Shown one piece after another: positions 9,090-18,577 of a DNA stretch of 64,000 nucleotides (within the stretch, counting starts at the first letter, position 1; each line of letters starts with the position of its first letter). Location: contig NZ_CP101283.1 of assembly GCF_024298925.1 (NCBI RefSeq), positions 1,679,001-1,743,000 of the forward strand, read 5' to 3'. Below the pieces are notes generated by a model that saw only the letters and a program-made list of their open reading frames with translations, did not search any database and was not told where the DNA came from. The translations under genes were made by a program, and so were the position numbers. Origin of the DNA: Phenylobacterium sp. LH3H17 (lineage in GTDB: Bacteria > Pseudomonadota > Alphaproteobacteria > Caulobacterales > Caulobacteraceae).

Positions 9090-9479
9090 ATGAGCCGGAA
9101 CGACCAGCTTGAGTTCGTGCGCCTTGCCGGCGCCGAGATCGACGACCAGGCGATCGCGGAGATCGCCGGCCTCATGGGATCGAGCGACGACACGACGCCG
9201 GTGCGATTGCTCCGGCTTGCAGCCGCCGGTTCGTTGATCGTGGCCCGACGACCCTGCGGCGCCCGCCCGGAAATCATAGGGGTCGCCGGGCTGGCGCGCG
9301 GCGATCGCCATGCGCCGGACCGGGAGATCGTGGCCATTGATAGCGCCCATGCCGGCGAGGACCTGGCGGCGGCCTTGAGAGCTCGCCTGCGGGCGCAGGC
9401 GTGGTGTCCGTCGCTCTTTCGCGGGCGTGACCGACCCCCGTTCGGGTTCGTCCAGGCCGGACCGCGAGCCTGCGGCTAG
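9090..9479 (+). CDS. Hypothetical protein
   Basis: A 129-residue frame starts at ATG with a G-rich upstream stretch. No family is recognised. The middle has a hydrophobic strand pair (SLIVARR and EIIGVAGLARG) and a helix AGEDLAAALRARLRAQAW, which could be part of an acetyltransferase-like fold, but that is a guess. The final 25 residues are Arg/Pro-rich and low in information. It lies between the channel gene and the FixK-type box at 9607. Confidence 0.45.
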   Translation: MSRNDQLEFVRLAGAEIDDQAIAEIAGLMGSSDDTTPVRLLRLAAAGSLIVARRPCGARPEIIGVAGLARGDRHAPDREIVAIDSAHAGEDLAAALRARLRAQAWCPSLFRGRDRPPFGFVQAGPRACG

Positions 9480-9606
9480 CCGCTCGGTTCGGGCGCGGTG
9501 GGGTGGCCGATACCCTCACGGCCAGGAGGGCGGCGAAGCTGTGGTTCTTCCGAAGACCTGATAGCGTGCCTTCTTGTGTCGTCCAGTCCTCGAGGGGGCC
9601 GAAGCT

Positions 9607-9620
9607 TTGCGTAAGGTCAA
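9607..9620. promoter_or_regulatory. Candidate FNR/FixK box, one mismatch (TTGC-N6-TCAA)
   Basis: TTGCGTAAGGTCAA matches TTGA-N6-TCAA at seven of eight positions. Its centre is about 71 bp before the start of the ABC ATPase at 9685, within the 47-90 bp spacing seen for the other boxes in the island. Confidence 0.4.
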
Positions 9621-9684
9621 GGCGAGCTCGGGAGCGGCGCCGTACCGAGCCTGACAGGCGCTCGCCGGGAGCAACCGTGTCCGA

Positions 9685-10392
9685 ATGAACGACAGTGCAC
9701 TCGAGGTGCGCGACCTGGCCAAGGTCTATTCGACCGCGGCGGGCGAGGTGCATGCGCTGCGGGGCGTCGATCTCGACATCGAGAGCGGTGAGACGCTCGT
9801 GCTCCTGGGCCCATCCGGCTCGGGCAAGTCGACCCTGCTGAACATCCTGGGCGGTCTTGACCGGGCAAGCTCGGGCTCGGCGCGGTTCCAGGGCCTGGAG
9901 CTGACCGGCGCGAGCGACCCCGTGCTGACTCGCTATCGCCGGGCCTCGGTGGGCTTCATCTTCCAGTTCTTCAACCTGGTCCCCAGCCTGACGGCGCGGG
10001 AGAATGTGGCGCTGATCACCGAGATCGCGCACGACCCCATGTCGCCCGAGGAGGCTCTGGCGCGGGTTGGCCTCTCCGATCGGCTCGATCACTTTCCCGC
10101 CCAACTCTCCGGCGGCCAGCAGCAGCGGGTGGCGGTGGCGCGCGCCATCGCCAAACGGCCGCAGCTGCTGCTTTGCGACGAACCCACGGGCTCCCTCGAC
10201 AGCGAAAGCGGCATCCAGGTGCTGGAGGCGATCGCGGACGTCACACGCGAAGTCGCGGCGACCACCATGATCGTCTCGCACAACGCCGCGATCGCGGGCA
10301 TGGCCGATCGGGTCATCCGGTTCCGGGACGGCCGCATCACCGACTTGGAGCGCAATACCCGGAAGTCGGCGCCGCGGGAGATGAGCTGGTGA
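9685..10392 (+). CDS. MacB/LolD-type ABC transporter ATP-binding protein
   Basis: This 235-residue ATPase has Walker [10 protein letters not shown] (about 42-50), signature [15 protein letters not shown] and Walker [13 protein letters not shown], the form used with FtsX-type permeases. The [16 protein letters not shown] segment around the Q-loop is typical of the MacB/LolD group. Its stop overlaps the GTG start of the permease (GTGA), so the two are translationally coupled. Together with the adaptor downstream it forms a tripartite-like export or envelope-remodelling system; the substrate is unknown. Confidence 0.92.
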   Translation: MNDSALEVRDLAKVYSTAAGEVHALRGVDLDIESGETLVLLGPSGSGKSTLLNILGGLDRASSGSARFQGLELTGASDPVLTRYRRASVGFIFQFFNLVPSLTARENVALITEIAHDPMSPEEALARVGLSDRLDHFPAQLSGGQQQRVAVARAIAKRPQLLLCDEPTGSLDSESGIQVLEAIADVTREVAATTMIVSHNAAIAGMADRVIRFRDGRITDLERNTRKSAPREMSW

Positions 10393-12752
10393 AACCGCTC
10401 GACCGCAAGCTCCTGCGCGATCTATGGCGCCTGAAGTGGCAGATGATGGCCATCGCGCTGCTGATCGCCTGCGGGGTCTCGGTAGCGGTCATGTCGTTCT
10501 CGGCCCAGGGCGCGCTGGCCGAGGCCCAGGCGACCTTCTACGCCGACACCCGGTTCGCGGACGTCTTCGCCCAGGCCAAGCGCGCGCCGGTGTCCCGTCT
10601 CCAGGAATTGAACCGCATCGATGGCGTGACGGCGGTCGACGCCCGCATCCTGGAGGCCGGGCTCATGGACGTGCCAGGGCTCTCGCGCCCAGCCATGGCG
10701 CGCCTCATCTCCCTTCCCGACGACGAAGGCCGCGAACTCAATCGCATCCGCCTCACGCAGGGCCGGATGCCAGATCCGGTCCGCACCGACGAGGTCGTCG
10801 CGCTGAAGGCCTTCATGGAGGCCGCAGGGGTCCGGCTGGGTGACCGGCTGACCGCGGTGGTGCAAGGCCGGGCCTTCACCTTCACCGTGGTCGGCGCGGT
10901 CCTGTCGCCGGAGTACGTCTACGTTCCGGCGCCGGAGTCGTTCATGCCGGACGACGCTCACCAGGCCGTCCTCTGGGCGCCAAAGCCGGCCGTCGAACGG
11001 GCGGCGGGCATGACCGGAGCGTTCAACGTCGTGGCGCTGAGGCTGGCGCCCGGCGCCTCGATCCCGGCTGTGCTGGCGGACGTCGACCGGATCCTCGCGC
11101 CCTATGGCGGTCGCGTCGCCTACGCGCGGGAGGATCAGGCGTCACACGCGTTCCTGGCCGCTGAGCTCAAGGAACTCTCCACCTCCGCCTCGATCCTGCC
11201 GCCGATCTTCCTGATCATCGCCGCGGCCCTCGTGCATTTGACGATGTCGCGGCTGGTGGACGCCGAACGCGAGCAGATCGGCTTGCTGAAGGCGTTTGGC
11301 TATCGCGACGCGGAAGCCACGCAGCCCTACCTGCGAATGGCCGTTGCGATCGGCCTCGTGGGCGCGGCGGCCGGCGGTCTGGTGGGCGCGTCCCTGGGCG
11401 CCGCCATCGTCGACCTGTACCGCGACTACTTCCGCTTTCCGGTCCTGGCGGTACACTTCCACTGGTTGGCGTTCGCGAGCGCCTCGGCCGTGGCGGTGGC
11501 GGCGACCGTCGCGGGGTCGTTGGCCGCGGTGCGCCGCGCGGCGGCTCTTTCCCCAGTCGTGGCGATGCAGCCCCTAAGGCCGGCGACCTACCGCTCCGGC
11601 CCGCTCGATCGGCTGGTCCGGGGGCCGGCGGTGGACCAGGCGACGCGGGTGATCGTCCGCAATCTCGAGCGCTTTCCGGTCCGCAGCCTGCTGGCGACCC
11701 TCGGCCTCGCGGCGAGCCTGACCCTGCTGGTGGGCACCCAGTTCCTGTTCGACAGCCTCGATAAGGTGGTCGACCAAGCCTATTATCGAACGCAGCGGTG
11801 GAGCGAGGCGATCGGCTTCGCCGAAGCGCGGAGCATAGCGGCCCTCGGCGAGGTGTCGCGCCTGCCCGGCGTGGTCGCAGCCGAGCCTGTCCGCATCGTG
11901 GCCGCGCGGCTGAAGGCGAACGGCCGGGTGGAACTGACCCGCATCGTCGGCCTGCAGCCCGACGGAAGCCTCGATCGGCCGCTGGACGCGCGCGACCGCC
12001 GCGTGCCGTTCAAAGGCCAGGGGCTCGTGGTCAGCGAGGCGCTGGCCGACCGCCTGGGCTTGCACCCGGGCGATCTTGTCAGGGTTGAGATCATCGATGG
12101 GCGCGGACCGGTCGGGGTGCTTCCGGTGACCGGACTGGCCCGCGATTACAGTGGTTTCGCCGCCTACATGGACCGCCGACGGCTGAATGCGCTGATGGGC
12201 GAGGGCGACCTCGCCAGCGGCGCGCATCTGCAGGTCGCCGCCGACCGTCGCCCGGACTTCTACCGGACCATCGAGCGCACGCCACAGATCGTTGGAGCGT
12301 CGTCTCGCGACGAGACCGTGGCCAACTGGCGGCAGGCCATGGCCGAGGCTTTCCGCGTCACCGTCAGCTTCTACGTGGGCTTCGCCGGCGCCATCGCCTT
12401 CGGGGTCGCGTACAACACCAGCCGCATCGCCCTGTCGGAACGGGCGCGCGATCTCGCCACCCTGCGCGTCCTGGGATTCGGCCAGGGCGAGTGCGCCTAC
12501 ATCCTGGCCGGCGAACTGGCCGTGCTGGCGCTGGTGGCGACGCCGCTGGGGGTGTTGGGGGGGCAAGCGCTCGCCCACGGGCTGGTCGCGGCCTATTCGC
12601 GCGACGAGGTGCGATTGCCGGCTGTCATCGGCGCCCGAAGCTACGGCATCGCGCTGCTGGCCTACCTGACCGCGGTGATCGTCGCAGGCGGGCTGGTGGC
12701 CCGCCGCATCTGGGGCCTGGATCTTGTGGCCGTGCTGAAGACGAGGGACTAG
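10389..12752 (+). CDS. FtsX-like ABC transporter permease
   Basis: From GTG 10389 the product is 787 residues. It starts with a cytosolic amphipathic stretch and TM1 ([19 protein letters not shown]), followed by a large periplasmic domain, three helices around 335-440, a second periplasmic region and a final set of helices near 660-780. This is the duplicated FtsX layout of the large permeases. The open frame continues upstream inside the ATPase gene, but the GTGA overlap and the [14 protein letters not shown] start favour 10389. Three bases separate it from the adaptor gene. Confidence 0.9.
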   Translation: MKPLDRKLLRDLWRLKWQMMAIALLIACGVSVAVMSFSAQGALAEAQATFYADTRFADVFAQAKRAPVSRLQELNRIDGVTAVDARILEAGLMDVPGLSRPAMARLISLPDDEGRELNRIRLTQGRMPDPVRTDEVVALKAFMEAAGVRLGDRLTAVVQGRAFTFTVVGAVLSPEYVYVPAPESFMPDDAHQAVLWAPKPAVERAAGMTGAFNVVALRLAPGASIPAVLADVDRILAPYGGRVAYAREDQASHAFLAAELKELSTSASILPPIFLIIAAALVHLTMSRLVDAEREQIGLLKAFGYRDAEATQPYLRMAVAIGLVGAAAGGLVGASLGAAIVDLYRDYFRFPVLAVHFHWLAFASASAVAVAATVAGSLAAVRRAAALSPVVAMQPLRPATYRSGPLDRLVRGPAVDQATRVIVRNLERFPVRSLLATLGLAASLTLLVGTQFLFDSLDKVVDQAYYRTQRWSEAIGFAEARSIAALGEVSRLPGVVAAEPVRIVAARLKANGRVELTRIVGLQPDGSLDRPLDARDRRVPFKGQGLVVSEALADRLGLHPGDLVRVEIIDGRGPVGVLPVTGLARDYSGFAAYMDRRRLNALMGEGDLASGAHLQVAADRRPDFYRTIERTPQIVGASSRDETVANWRQAMAEAFRVTVSFYVGFAGAIAFGVAYNTSRIALSERARDLATLRVLGFGQGECAYILAGELAVLALVATPLGVLGGQALAHGLVAAYSRDEVRLPAVIGARSYGIALLAYLTAVIVAGGLVARRIWGLDLVAVLKTRD

Positions 12753-12755
12753 CAA

Positions 12756-13964
12756 ATGGCCAAGTTCAAGTGGGCGAGATGGGCCATCGGCGCGGCCGCG
12801 GCGCTGGTCGTCGTGGTGATGCTCGGCCTCCTGCTGGCGCCGCGACCCGTGGCTGTCGACGGAGCGATCGTCAGCGTGGGCCCGATCGCCGACAGCGTGG
12901 CCGACCAGGGCGCGGCCCGCGTCCGGGAAGCCTATGTGGTCGCCGCGCCGGTCTCGGGCCGGCTGGAGCGCGTTGACCTGCATGTCGGAGACCGGGTCAA
13001 TGCCGGCGCCACGGTTGTGGCGCGCGTTCGCCCAGCGAGCCCCGGCCTCCTGGACACACGCTCGCGGGCCCAGGCGCAGGCGACTGTCGCGGCCGCTGAG
13101 GCCGCCGTCGGCGCGGCTCGGGCCGATCAGGATCGCTACGCCGCCGAGGCCCGCAAGGCCGAGAGCGACCTCACCCGCGTGCAGACGCTGGCCAGGCAGG
13201 GCTTCGCTGCACGTCAGGCCCTCGACGCGGCGGAAGCCCAAGCTCGCGCCGCGCGGGCCGCGTCGCGCGCGGCGGCCGCGCAACTTGGCGTGCGTCGCTC
13301 GGAGCTGGCGGTCGCCCGATCGGCCTTGATGGGACCGGAGGCCGAGGGCGGTCGCGCTGTCCCCGTGATCGCCCCGGCCTCCGGCTATGTCACTCGCGTG
13401 CTGCAGGAGAGCGAGGGCACGGTGGCCGTGGGCGCGCCGCTGGTGGAGATCGGCGACCAGAGCGGGTTGGAGGCTGCGATCGAGTTCCTGACCCAGGACG
13501 CCGTGCGCATCGGCGAGGGCATGCGGGCGGAGGTGTTCGACTGGGGCGGCGCGGGCGCGCTTCCAGCGACAGTCCGCCGCGTGGAGCCCCAGGGCTTCAC
13601 CAAGGTGTCCGCCCTGGGGGTGGAAGAGCAGCGCGTGCTCGTGCTGCTGCAGTTCGAAGGTCCGCCCGCCGCATGGGCGCGCATCGGGCCGGGCTACCGC
13701 GTCTGGGGACGCGTCTTCCTGCGTCGCGAGACCCGGGCCGTGAAGGCGCCGCTGGGCGCCCTGGTGCGGGCGGACGGCGGATGGGCGGTGTTCCGCATCG
13801 CCGACGGCCGGGCGCGCCTGACGCCTGTGACGGTCGGCGCCATGACCGACCGGGAGGCGGAAATTCGCAAGGGGCTCCGCGGCGGCGAGCGCGTCGTGGC
13901 GTTTCCCTCCGACAAGGTGGTCGATGGGGTCCGCGTGCGCGAGCGCGAGCCGAGGCCTAACTAG
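12756..13964 (+). CDS. HlyD-family periplasmic adaptor subunit
   Basis: The product is 402 residues with one N-terminal membrane anchor (about 9-28), a lipoyl/barrel-sandwich half (VSGRLERVDLHVGDRVNAG), a long coiled coil rich in Ala, Arg and Glu (about 95-180), the second sandwich half (APASGYVTRVLQESEGTV) and a C-terminal beta barrel. This is the membrane-fusion protein of the ABC/FtsX system upstream. AGGG lies seven bases before the ATG. No outer-membrane TolC partner is encoded nearby. Confidence 0.9.
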   Translation: MAKFKWARWAIGAAAALVVVVMLGLLLAPRPVAVDGAIVSVGPIADSVADQGAARVREAYVVAAPVSGRLERVDLHVGDRVNAGATVVARVRPASPGLLDTRSRAQAQATVAAAEAAVGAARADQDRYAAEARKAESDLTRVQTLARQGFAARQALDAAEAQARAARAASRAAAAQLGVRRSELAVARSALMGPEAEGGRAVPVIAPASGYVTRVLQESEGTVAVGAPLVEIGDQSGLEAAIEFLTQDAVRIGEGMRAEVFDWGGAGALPATVRRVEPQGFTKVSALGVEEQRVLVLLQFEGPPAAWARIGPGYRVWGRVFLRRETRAVKAPLGALVRADGGWAVFRIADGRARLTPVTVGAMTDREAEIRKGLRGGERVVAFPSDKVVDGVRVREREPRPN

Positions 13965-13995
13965 ATCCCGGCAGGTCCTGGGGGACCGTTCAGCG

Positions 13996-14009
13996 TTGAC
14001 CCTGCTCAA
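13996..14009. promoter_or_regulatory. FNR/FixK box upstream of PEP synthase (perfect TTGA-N6-TCAA)
   Basis: TTGACCCTGCTCAA is a perfect match in the 103-bp gap between the adaptor gene and the PEP synthase gene. Its centre is about 65 bp before the ATG, which would place it near -41 for a leader of about 25 nt. Confidence 0.72.
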
Positions 14010-14067
14010 GGCGAGGGCGCCATCCGTCCCTCATCCTGCGGCGTCAGATCAAATCCGGAGCCGGGAC

Positions 14068-16512
14068 ATGCCGCAGGCCGATTACATCGCACCCTTCGAC
14101 ACCCTCACGCTGAGCGACATCCCGCGTGTCGGTGGGAAGACAGCCTCGTTGGGGGAGCTCTGCCAGTTGCTCCGCGATGACGAGGTCCGGGTTCCGGACG
14201 GATTTGCGATCACCGCCGAGGCGTATCGGGACGCCCTCTCGGACGCGCAGGCCTGGCCGAAACTCCGGGAGCTGCTCGCCTTCGACGTCGAAGACGTGGC
14301 CGAACTCGCCCGGCGCGCGGCGCAGGCGCGGGAGATTGTGTACCAGGCCACGGGCGGACCTGCCCTGCGGGCCCAGATCGTCGCGGCCTTCAGACTCCTG
14401 CAGGAGTCGTGCGGGTCCGAGCTGAGCGTGGCCGTGCGGAGCTCGGCCACCGCAGAGGACCTGCCGACCGCCAGCTTCGCCGGCCAGCACGAAAGCTTCC
14501 TGCACATCCGCGACGAGGATGGGCTGGTGGAGGCGTGCCGACGGTGCTTCGCCTCGATCTTCACCGATCGGGCGATCGTCTACCGGGTCAACAACGGCTT
14601 CGACCACGCCAAGGTCTTCCTCTCGGTCGCGGTGATGCGGATGGTGCGATCCGACCACGCGTCGAGCGGCGTGATCTTCACCCTCGACACCGAGAGCGGC
14701 TTTCGCGACGTGGTGTTCGTCACCGGCGCCTACGGCCTGGGCGAGAACGTGGTCCAGGGCCGTGTGGACCCCGACGAGTTCTATGTGCACAAGCCCATCT
14801 TCCGGCAGGGTTTCCGCAGTGTGTTGCGCCGCAGCCTGGGCGCCAAGCAGACGCGCATCATCTCCGAGCCGAAGGGCGACGGGGCGGGACTGCTGACGAT
14901 TCCGGTCCCGCGGGCCCTCCGCGAGCGCTACTGCCTGACCGACGCAGAGGTCATGGTCCTCACCGATGTCGCCATCCGCATCGAGGATCACTATTCCAAA
15001 CGGGCGGGACGGCCGACGCCCATGGACATCGAATGGGCGAAGGACGAAACCGACGGCCGGCTCTACGTGGTCCAGGCGCGGCCGGAAACAGTGGCCTCCC
15101 AGCGCGGCACGGATATCGAGACCTTCCGGATGACCGGCTCGGGCGTCGTGCTGGCCGCCGGGAAGGCGGTCGGTGAGCGGATCGCCAGCGGCATCGTTCG
15201 GGTTATTCGCGGGCCGGCCGACCTTGCCGCCTTCCAGCCCGGAGAAATTCTGGTGGCCGAAGCTACCAGCCCAGACTGGGAGCCGGTGATGAAGCGCGCG
15301 AGCGCGGTGGTCACGGACCGCGGCGGACGCACCTGTCACGCGGCCATCGTCGCGCGCGAGCGCGGCGTGCCGGCGGTCGTCGGCACGGGAGACGGGACGG
15401 CGCGCCTGGCGAATGGAGTCCGCGTGACCGTTTCCTGCGCCGAGGGCGACATCGGGCGGGTTTATGATGGCGAGGTCGCCTTTGAGGTCCAACGCCTCAA
15501 GGCGGAGGATCTGATACAGCCGAAGACCCACATCATGCTGAACCTGGCGCAGCCGGACCTCGCCTTCCGGTTCGCCCAGTTGCCCAGCGCCGGCGTGGGC
15601 CTGGCTCGTTTGGAGTTCATCATCGGTGAGCAGATCCGGCTGCATCCGATGGCCGCGGTCCATCCCGAGCGCGTGGCGAAGGCGCGGGAACGTGCGGCGA
15701 TCGACCGCCTGAGCAAGGGCTACGCCTCGCCAGGACGCTACTTCGTGGACAAGCTGACCGAGGGCGTGGGCGTGATCGCCGCGGCCTTCTATCCCCGGCC
15801 GGTGATCGTGCGGCTATCGGACTTCAAGACCAACGAGTACGCCCGGCTGCTCGGCGGCAGGGCCTTCGAGCCGGAGGAGGAGAACCCAATGCTCGGGTTC
15901 CGTGGCGCCGCCCGCTACGCCCATCCGCTCTATGCCGACGGCTTCGCCCTGGAATGCGAGGCCCTGGCCCGCGTTCGCGAGGTGCTGGGTCTGACCAATC
16001 TCAAGGTGATGGTGCCGTTCTGCCGGCGCGTGGAGGAGGCGGAGAGGGTGCTGGCCGCCATGGCCGCCAACGGATTGAAGCGTGGCGAGGACGGGCTCGA
16101 GGTCTACGTCATGTGCGAGATTCCCAACAACGTCATCCAGATCGACGCCTTCGCGAAGCTGTTCGACGGCTTCTCCATCGGCTCGAACGACCTGACCCAG
16201 CTGGTGTTGGGCGTCGACAGGGATTCCGAGACGGTCGCCTTCGATTTCGATGAGCGCGATCCCGGCGTCCTGGAAATGCTGCGGCAGGCCGTGGCGGGCG
16301 GGCACAGGAACGGCCGCCACGTCGGCATCTGCGGCGAGGCGCCGGCGACCTATCCCGAGATCGCCGCCTTCCTGACGAACATCGGCATCGACTCCATGAG
16401 CGTGAATCCACAAAGCCTGCCGCGTACGCTGAGCGTGGTTCGGGAGGCCGAAGCGGCTCTCGCCTCGGCCGCGCCCAACAGCCGTCCGATCGCCGAATCC
16501 GTGCGAACCTGA
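14068..16512 (+). CDS. ppsA: Phosphoenolpyruvate synthase
   Basis: This 814-residue enzyme converts pyruvate plus ATP to PEP, AMP and phosphate. The N-terminal ATP-grasp-like domain starts at GGKTASLGEL. The phosphohistidine domain has GGRTCHAAIVARERG with the catalytic His at about 424, close to His421 of the E. coli enzyme. The C-terminal barrel has LARLEFIIGEQI, the SIGSNDLTQLVLGVDRD motif and a Cys in VGICGEAPATYPE. ATG 14068 follows GGAG; a longer frame from 13924 runs over the previous gene's end and is unlikely. A perfect FixK box precedes it, which suggests use in low oxygen. Confidence 0.93.
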   Translation: MPQADYIAPFDTLTLSDIPRVGGKTASLGELCQLLRDDEVRVPDGFAITAEAYRDALSDAQAWPKLRELLAFDVEDVAELARRAAQAREIVYQATGGPALRAQIVAAFRLLQESCGSELSVAVRSSATAEDLPTASFAGQHESFLHIRDEDGLVEACRRCFASIFTDRAIVYRVNNGFDHAKVFLSVAVMRMVRSDHASSGVIFTLDTESGFRDVVFVTGAYGLGENVVQGRVDPDEFYVHKPIFRQGFRSVLRRSLGAKQTRIISEPKGDGAGLLTIPVPRALRERYCLTDAEVMVLTDVAIRIEDHYSKRAGRPTPMDIEWAKDETDGRLYVVQARPETVASQRGTDIETFRMTGSGVVLAAGKAVGERIASGIVRVIRGPADLAAFQPGEILVAEATSPDWEPVMKRASAVVTDRGGRTCHAAIVARERGVPAVVGTGDGTARLANGVRVTVSCAEGDIGRVYDGEVAFEVQRLKAEDLIQPKTHIMLNLAQPDLAFRFAQLPSAGVGLARLEFIIGEQIRLHPMAAVHPERVAKARERAAIDRLSKGYASPGRYFVDKLTEGVGVIAAAFYPRPVIVRLSDFKTNEYARLLGGRAFEPEEENPMLGFRGAARYAHPLYADGFALECEALARVREVLGLTNLKVMVPFCRRVEEAERVLAAMAANGLKRGEDGLEVYVMCEIPNNVIQIDAFAKLFDGFSIGSNDLTQLVLGVDRDSETVAFDFDERDPGVLEMLRQAVAGGHRNGRHVGICGEAPATYPEIAAFLTNIGIDSMSVNPQSLPRTLSVVREAEAALASAAPNSRPIAESVRT

Positions 16513-16539
16513 TGTGCCGAAGCCCGCTACCGGTGGGGG

Positions 16540-17415
16540 TTAGTGGCTGGTCAGAACGAAGTGCTCGGGGCGATGCAGCAGGTCGCTTGTGACCCCACCG
16601 AAGGCCCATTCGGCCAGGCGGCTGTGGCCATAGGCCCCGGCGACGATCAGGTCCGCCTCGTTCAGGCCGGCGATCCGGTAGAGTTCCTTCACGACATCCT
16701 CGTCCCGCGCCGTGGTGACCCCGGGCCTGGCCGCGACCCCATGCCGCCTCAGCGCGGCGACCACATCATTGGCCTGAAATGCGGCGGACTCGACGCCGTC
16801 GTCGTCGGTGCAGACGGCCTGCACGACCACGTTCTCCGCGCGCAGGAGGAAAGGCATGGCGTCGGCGACGGCACGACGGGCCTCACGCGTATCCTTCCAG
16901 GCGATGACGATATTGGCGGCCCGAAGATGGCGGCCGGCCTCGGGCACGACCAACACGGGCCGCCCGCTGCCCATCACGACCTCGGCCGCGTTGGCCGTGC
17001 GGTAGTTGGAGGCGCCCCTGGCGACGGCGCCCACGACGATGAGGTCCGCTGCCCGGGAGACCTCTACCAGCGCCGCATTCGGGAAGGACTGCATCGCACG
17101 CCATTCAAGATCGACGCCCGCGGCGTCGCGCCGGAAGGTTTCTTCCGCCTCCTTGAGGCGCGCCGCGACCTGGTCCTGCGCGGCGACGATCCACTCCGCC
17201 GTCATCAGGCTGGAGTAGGGGTCGGCCATATAGGCCGCTTCGACCGCTTCCGCGCCCAGGCCGATCAGATGAGCGTTGAAGTCCCGCGCGAGCCCTGCCG
17301 CCACCTCCGTGCGATGCGAAGCGGACGGGCCAGCCTCCGCATGCATAAGGATGCTGGCGTAGCCGGAAGACCTGACTGGCCGGTCGTCGAGCGGAAGGGC
17401 TCGGGTTTCTGACAT
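16540..17415 (-). CDS. Universal stress protein, tandem Usp domains
   Basis: The product is 291 residues with two Usp folds. The second domain carries the ATP-binding motif GAYGHSRLAEWAFGG, and the first has the partial form VVGAVARGASNY. The C-terminus FVLTSH is nearly shared with the second Usp protein of the island (31564-32433), so the two are paralogues. ATG 17415 follows GGAG. A perfect FixK box centred 90 bp upstream suggests oxygen control, as known for Usp proteins in other FNR-type regulons. The gene converges with ppsA. Confidence 0.9.
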   Translation of the reverse strand: MSETRALPLDDRPVRSSGYASILMHAEAGPSASHRTEVAAGLARDFNAHLIGLGAEAVEAAYMADPYSSLMTAEWIVAAQDQVAARLKEAEETFRRDAAGVDLEWRAMQSFPNAALVEVSRAADLIVVGAVARGASNYRTANAAEVVMGSGRPVLVVPEAGRHLRAANIVIAWKDTREARRAVADAMPFLLRAENVVVQAVCTDDDGVESAAFQANDVVAALRRHGVAARPGVTTARDEDVVKELYRIAGLNEADLIVAGAYGHSRLAEWAFGGVTSDLLHRPEHFVLTSH

Positions 17416-17498
17416 AGGTGTCTCCAGGGCGAGGCGGCCGCCGCGGGTTCGCGGCCGGTCGAGCGACCTTGACCCTGGCGCCTTCGTCACGGCGCGCC

Positions 17499-17512
17499 TT
17501 GAGGTAGATCAA
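17499..17512. promoter_or_regulatory. FNR/FixK box upstream of universal stress protein (perfect)
   Basis: TTGAGGTAGATCAA is a perfect TTGA-N6-TCAA site in the gap between the Usp gene (start 17415) and the stop of the BaeRF-like gene (17547). It can only serve the Usp gene, whose start is about 90 bp away. Confidence 0.72.
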
Positions 17513-17546
17513 GTCGCGCCGTTGGTCCCGGGGCGATGACGAGCCG

Positions 17547-18002
17547 TCAGGGCGAAGGCGACAGACTGGTGTGAATCCCACTCAGCCAGATGCCGAGTTC
17601 ATGGTCCGGGGTTTTGGTCAGGTCCTTGCGGATCGCCCCGACCACCGTCGCCGTCCCGTCGAGGCCGGCTCGCAGCGGTCCGATCAGCTGCGTCGGGGCC
17701 GCCAGGAAGACGCCGTCGAGCTTGCGCTCACGGACAAGGGCGGCCGCGCGCGCGGCGACTTCGACCATGAAGGCCTCCTTGGCCGGCCGCAGGTAATCCT
17801 CCCTGCCGACTGCTGAGCGGCGCGGTGAAGCGCTGGAGTGGGTTCGCGCGGGCGGGCTGGCCCGCAGCTCGGTGCGCAGCTGCGACAGCGCCTGGGTGCG
17901 GTCGATCTCTTCGAAGGTCGCGAAGTGGCCGTTGGATTGCGACCGCTCCACGAAGCGGACGCGACCGCCATCAGCCAGGACGAAGAGGAGCTTGTTGGAC
18001 AT
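17547..18002 (-). CDS. Host attachment protein / BaeRF-like family
   Basis: The 151-residue product starts MSNKLLFVLADGGRVRFVER, the N-terminal strand pattern of the host attachment protein family (PF10116), which is related to the eRF1 domain 1-like BaeRF group. KDLTKTPDHEL near the C-terminus is also typical of the family. The name comes from plant-microbe work; the biochemical role is unknown, though relatives bind ribosomes or RNA in predictions. It lies 30 bp downstream of the DUF2267 gene on the same strand and is probably co-transcribed from the divergent FixK-box promoter at 18518. Confidence 0.75.
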   Translation of the reverse strand: MSNKLLFVLADGGRVRFVERSQSNGHFATFEEIDRTQALSQLRTELRASPPARTHSSASPRRSAVGREDYLRPAKEAFMVEVAARAAALVRERKLDGVFLAAPTQLIGPLRAGLDGTATVVGAIRKDLTKTPDHELGIWLSGIHTSLSPSP

Positions 18003-18032
18003 GGTTCGCCACCCTTGAATTGTGTTGTCCCG

Positions 18033-18467
18033 TCAGGCGGGTTGCCGAGGAAAGAGGCCTCGGAGCCGTGGCGGAAGGTATTGCCCGAGCTTCGCGACCT
18101 CGCCGGGATCGAGCTGTTGCGCCAACACGGCGAACACCGCCGCCACGGTGTCCTTCGGCAGGCATGGGAAGGTCGGCGCGAGATGTTCCACCACCTCGCC
18201 GGCGAAGACCTTCGGGTCGCGGATGGCCGTGGGTCCATCGGCAGGGCGCCAGCCTTCCAGGAAGACGCCGCGCAACAGCATCGGGAGTTGCGCGGAGAGA
18301 CCGAGCACCGCCTCGGTCGGCAGCCGGTCGCGCAGCACATGCAGGACCGCACGCAAGGCGCCATAGGCCTCCTGCCGGTTGCAGGGCGGCAGGAGGCCTT
18401 CCACGTCCTTCAGCCACAGATTGGTTTCTTGGACGGTGGTGTCGAAGACAGGCAGTCCGGTGCTCAT
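18033..18467 (-). CDS. DUF2267 family protein
   Basis: The 144-residue, mostly helical protein has the DUF2267 pattern: NRQEAYGALRAVLHVLRDRLP, then AQLPMLLRGVFLEGW and a VFAVLAQQLDPGEVAKLGQYLPPRLRGLF repeat-like end. The function is unknown; these proteins are often found next to Usp and other stress genes. It is divergent from a phosphoribosyltransferase gene, with a perfect FixK box in the middle of the 110-bp gap. Confidence 0.75.
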   Translation of the reverse strand: MSTGLPVFDTTVQETNLWLKDVEGLLPPCNRQEAYGALRAVLHVLRDRLPTEAVLGLSAQLPMLLRGVFLEGWRPADGPTAIRDPKVFAGEVVEHLAPTFPCLPKDTVAAVFAVLAQQLDPGEVAKLGQYLPPRLRGLFPRQPA

Positions 18468-18517
18468 GACCCTTCTCCTGAGAAGCCTGCAAGATGCGCC
18501 TGCAGGCGGGCGGCGCG

Positions 18518-18531
18518 TTGACGTGGGTCAA
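18518..18531. promoter_or_regulatory. FNR/FixK box in divergent promoter (perfect)
   Basis: TTGACGTGGGTCAA sits midway between the starts of the DUF2267 gene (57 bp away) and the phosphoribosyltransferase gene (53 bp away). One dimer could therefore serve both directions. Confidence 0.75.
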
Positions 18532-18577
18532 GACGGCTGTCGGGCGATGAGCGCAGTCTGTCCCCGGAGGATCGCCC

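Noticed and set aside
11574..14009. 811-codon open frame on the minus strand
   Set aside because: It lies antisense to the permease and adaptor genes, is rich in His, Arg and Gly without domains, and comes from GC-rich codon bias.
14044..15663. 539-codon minus frame
   Set aside because: It is antisense to PEP synthase and has no family features.
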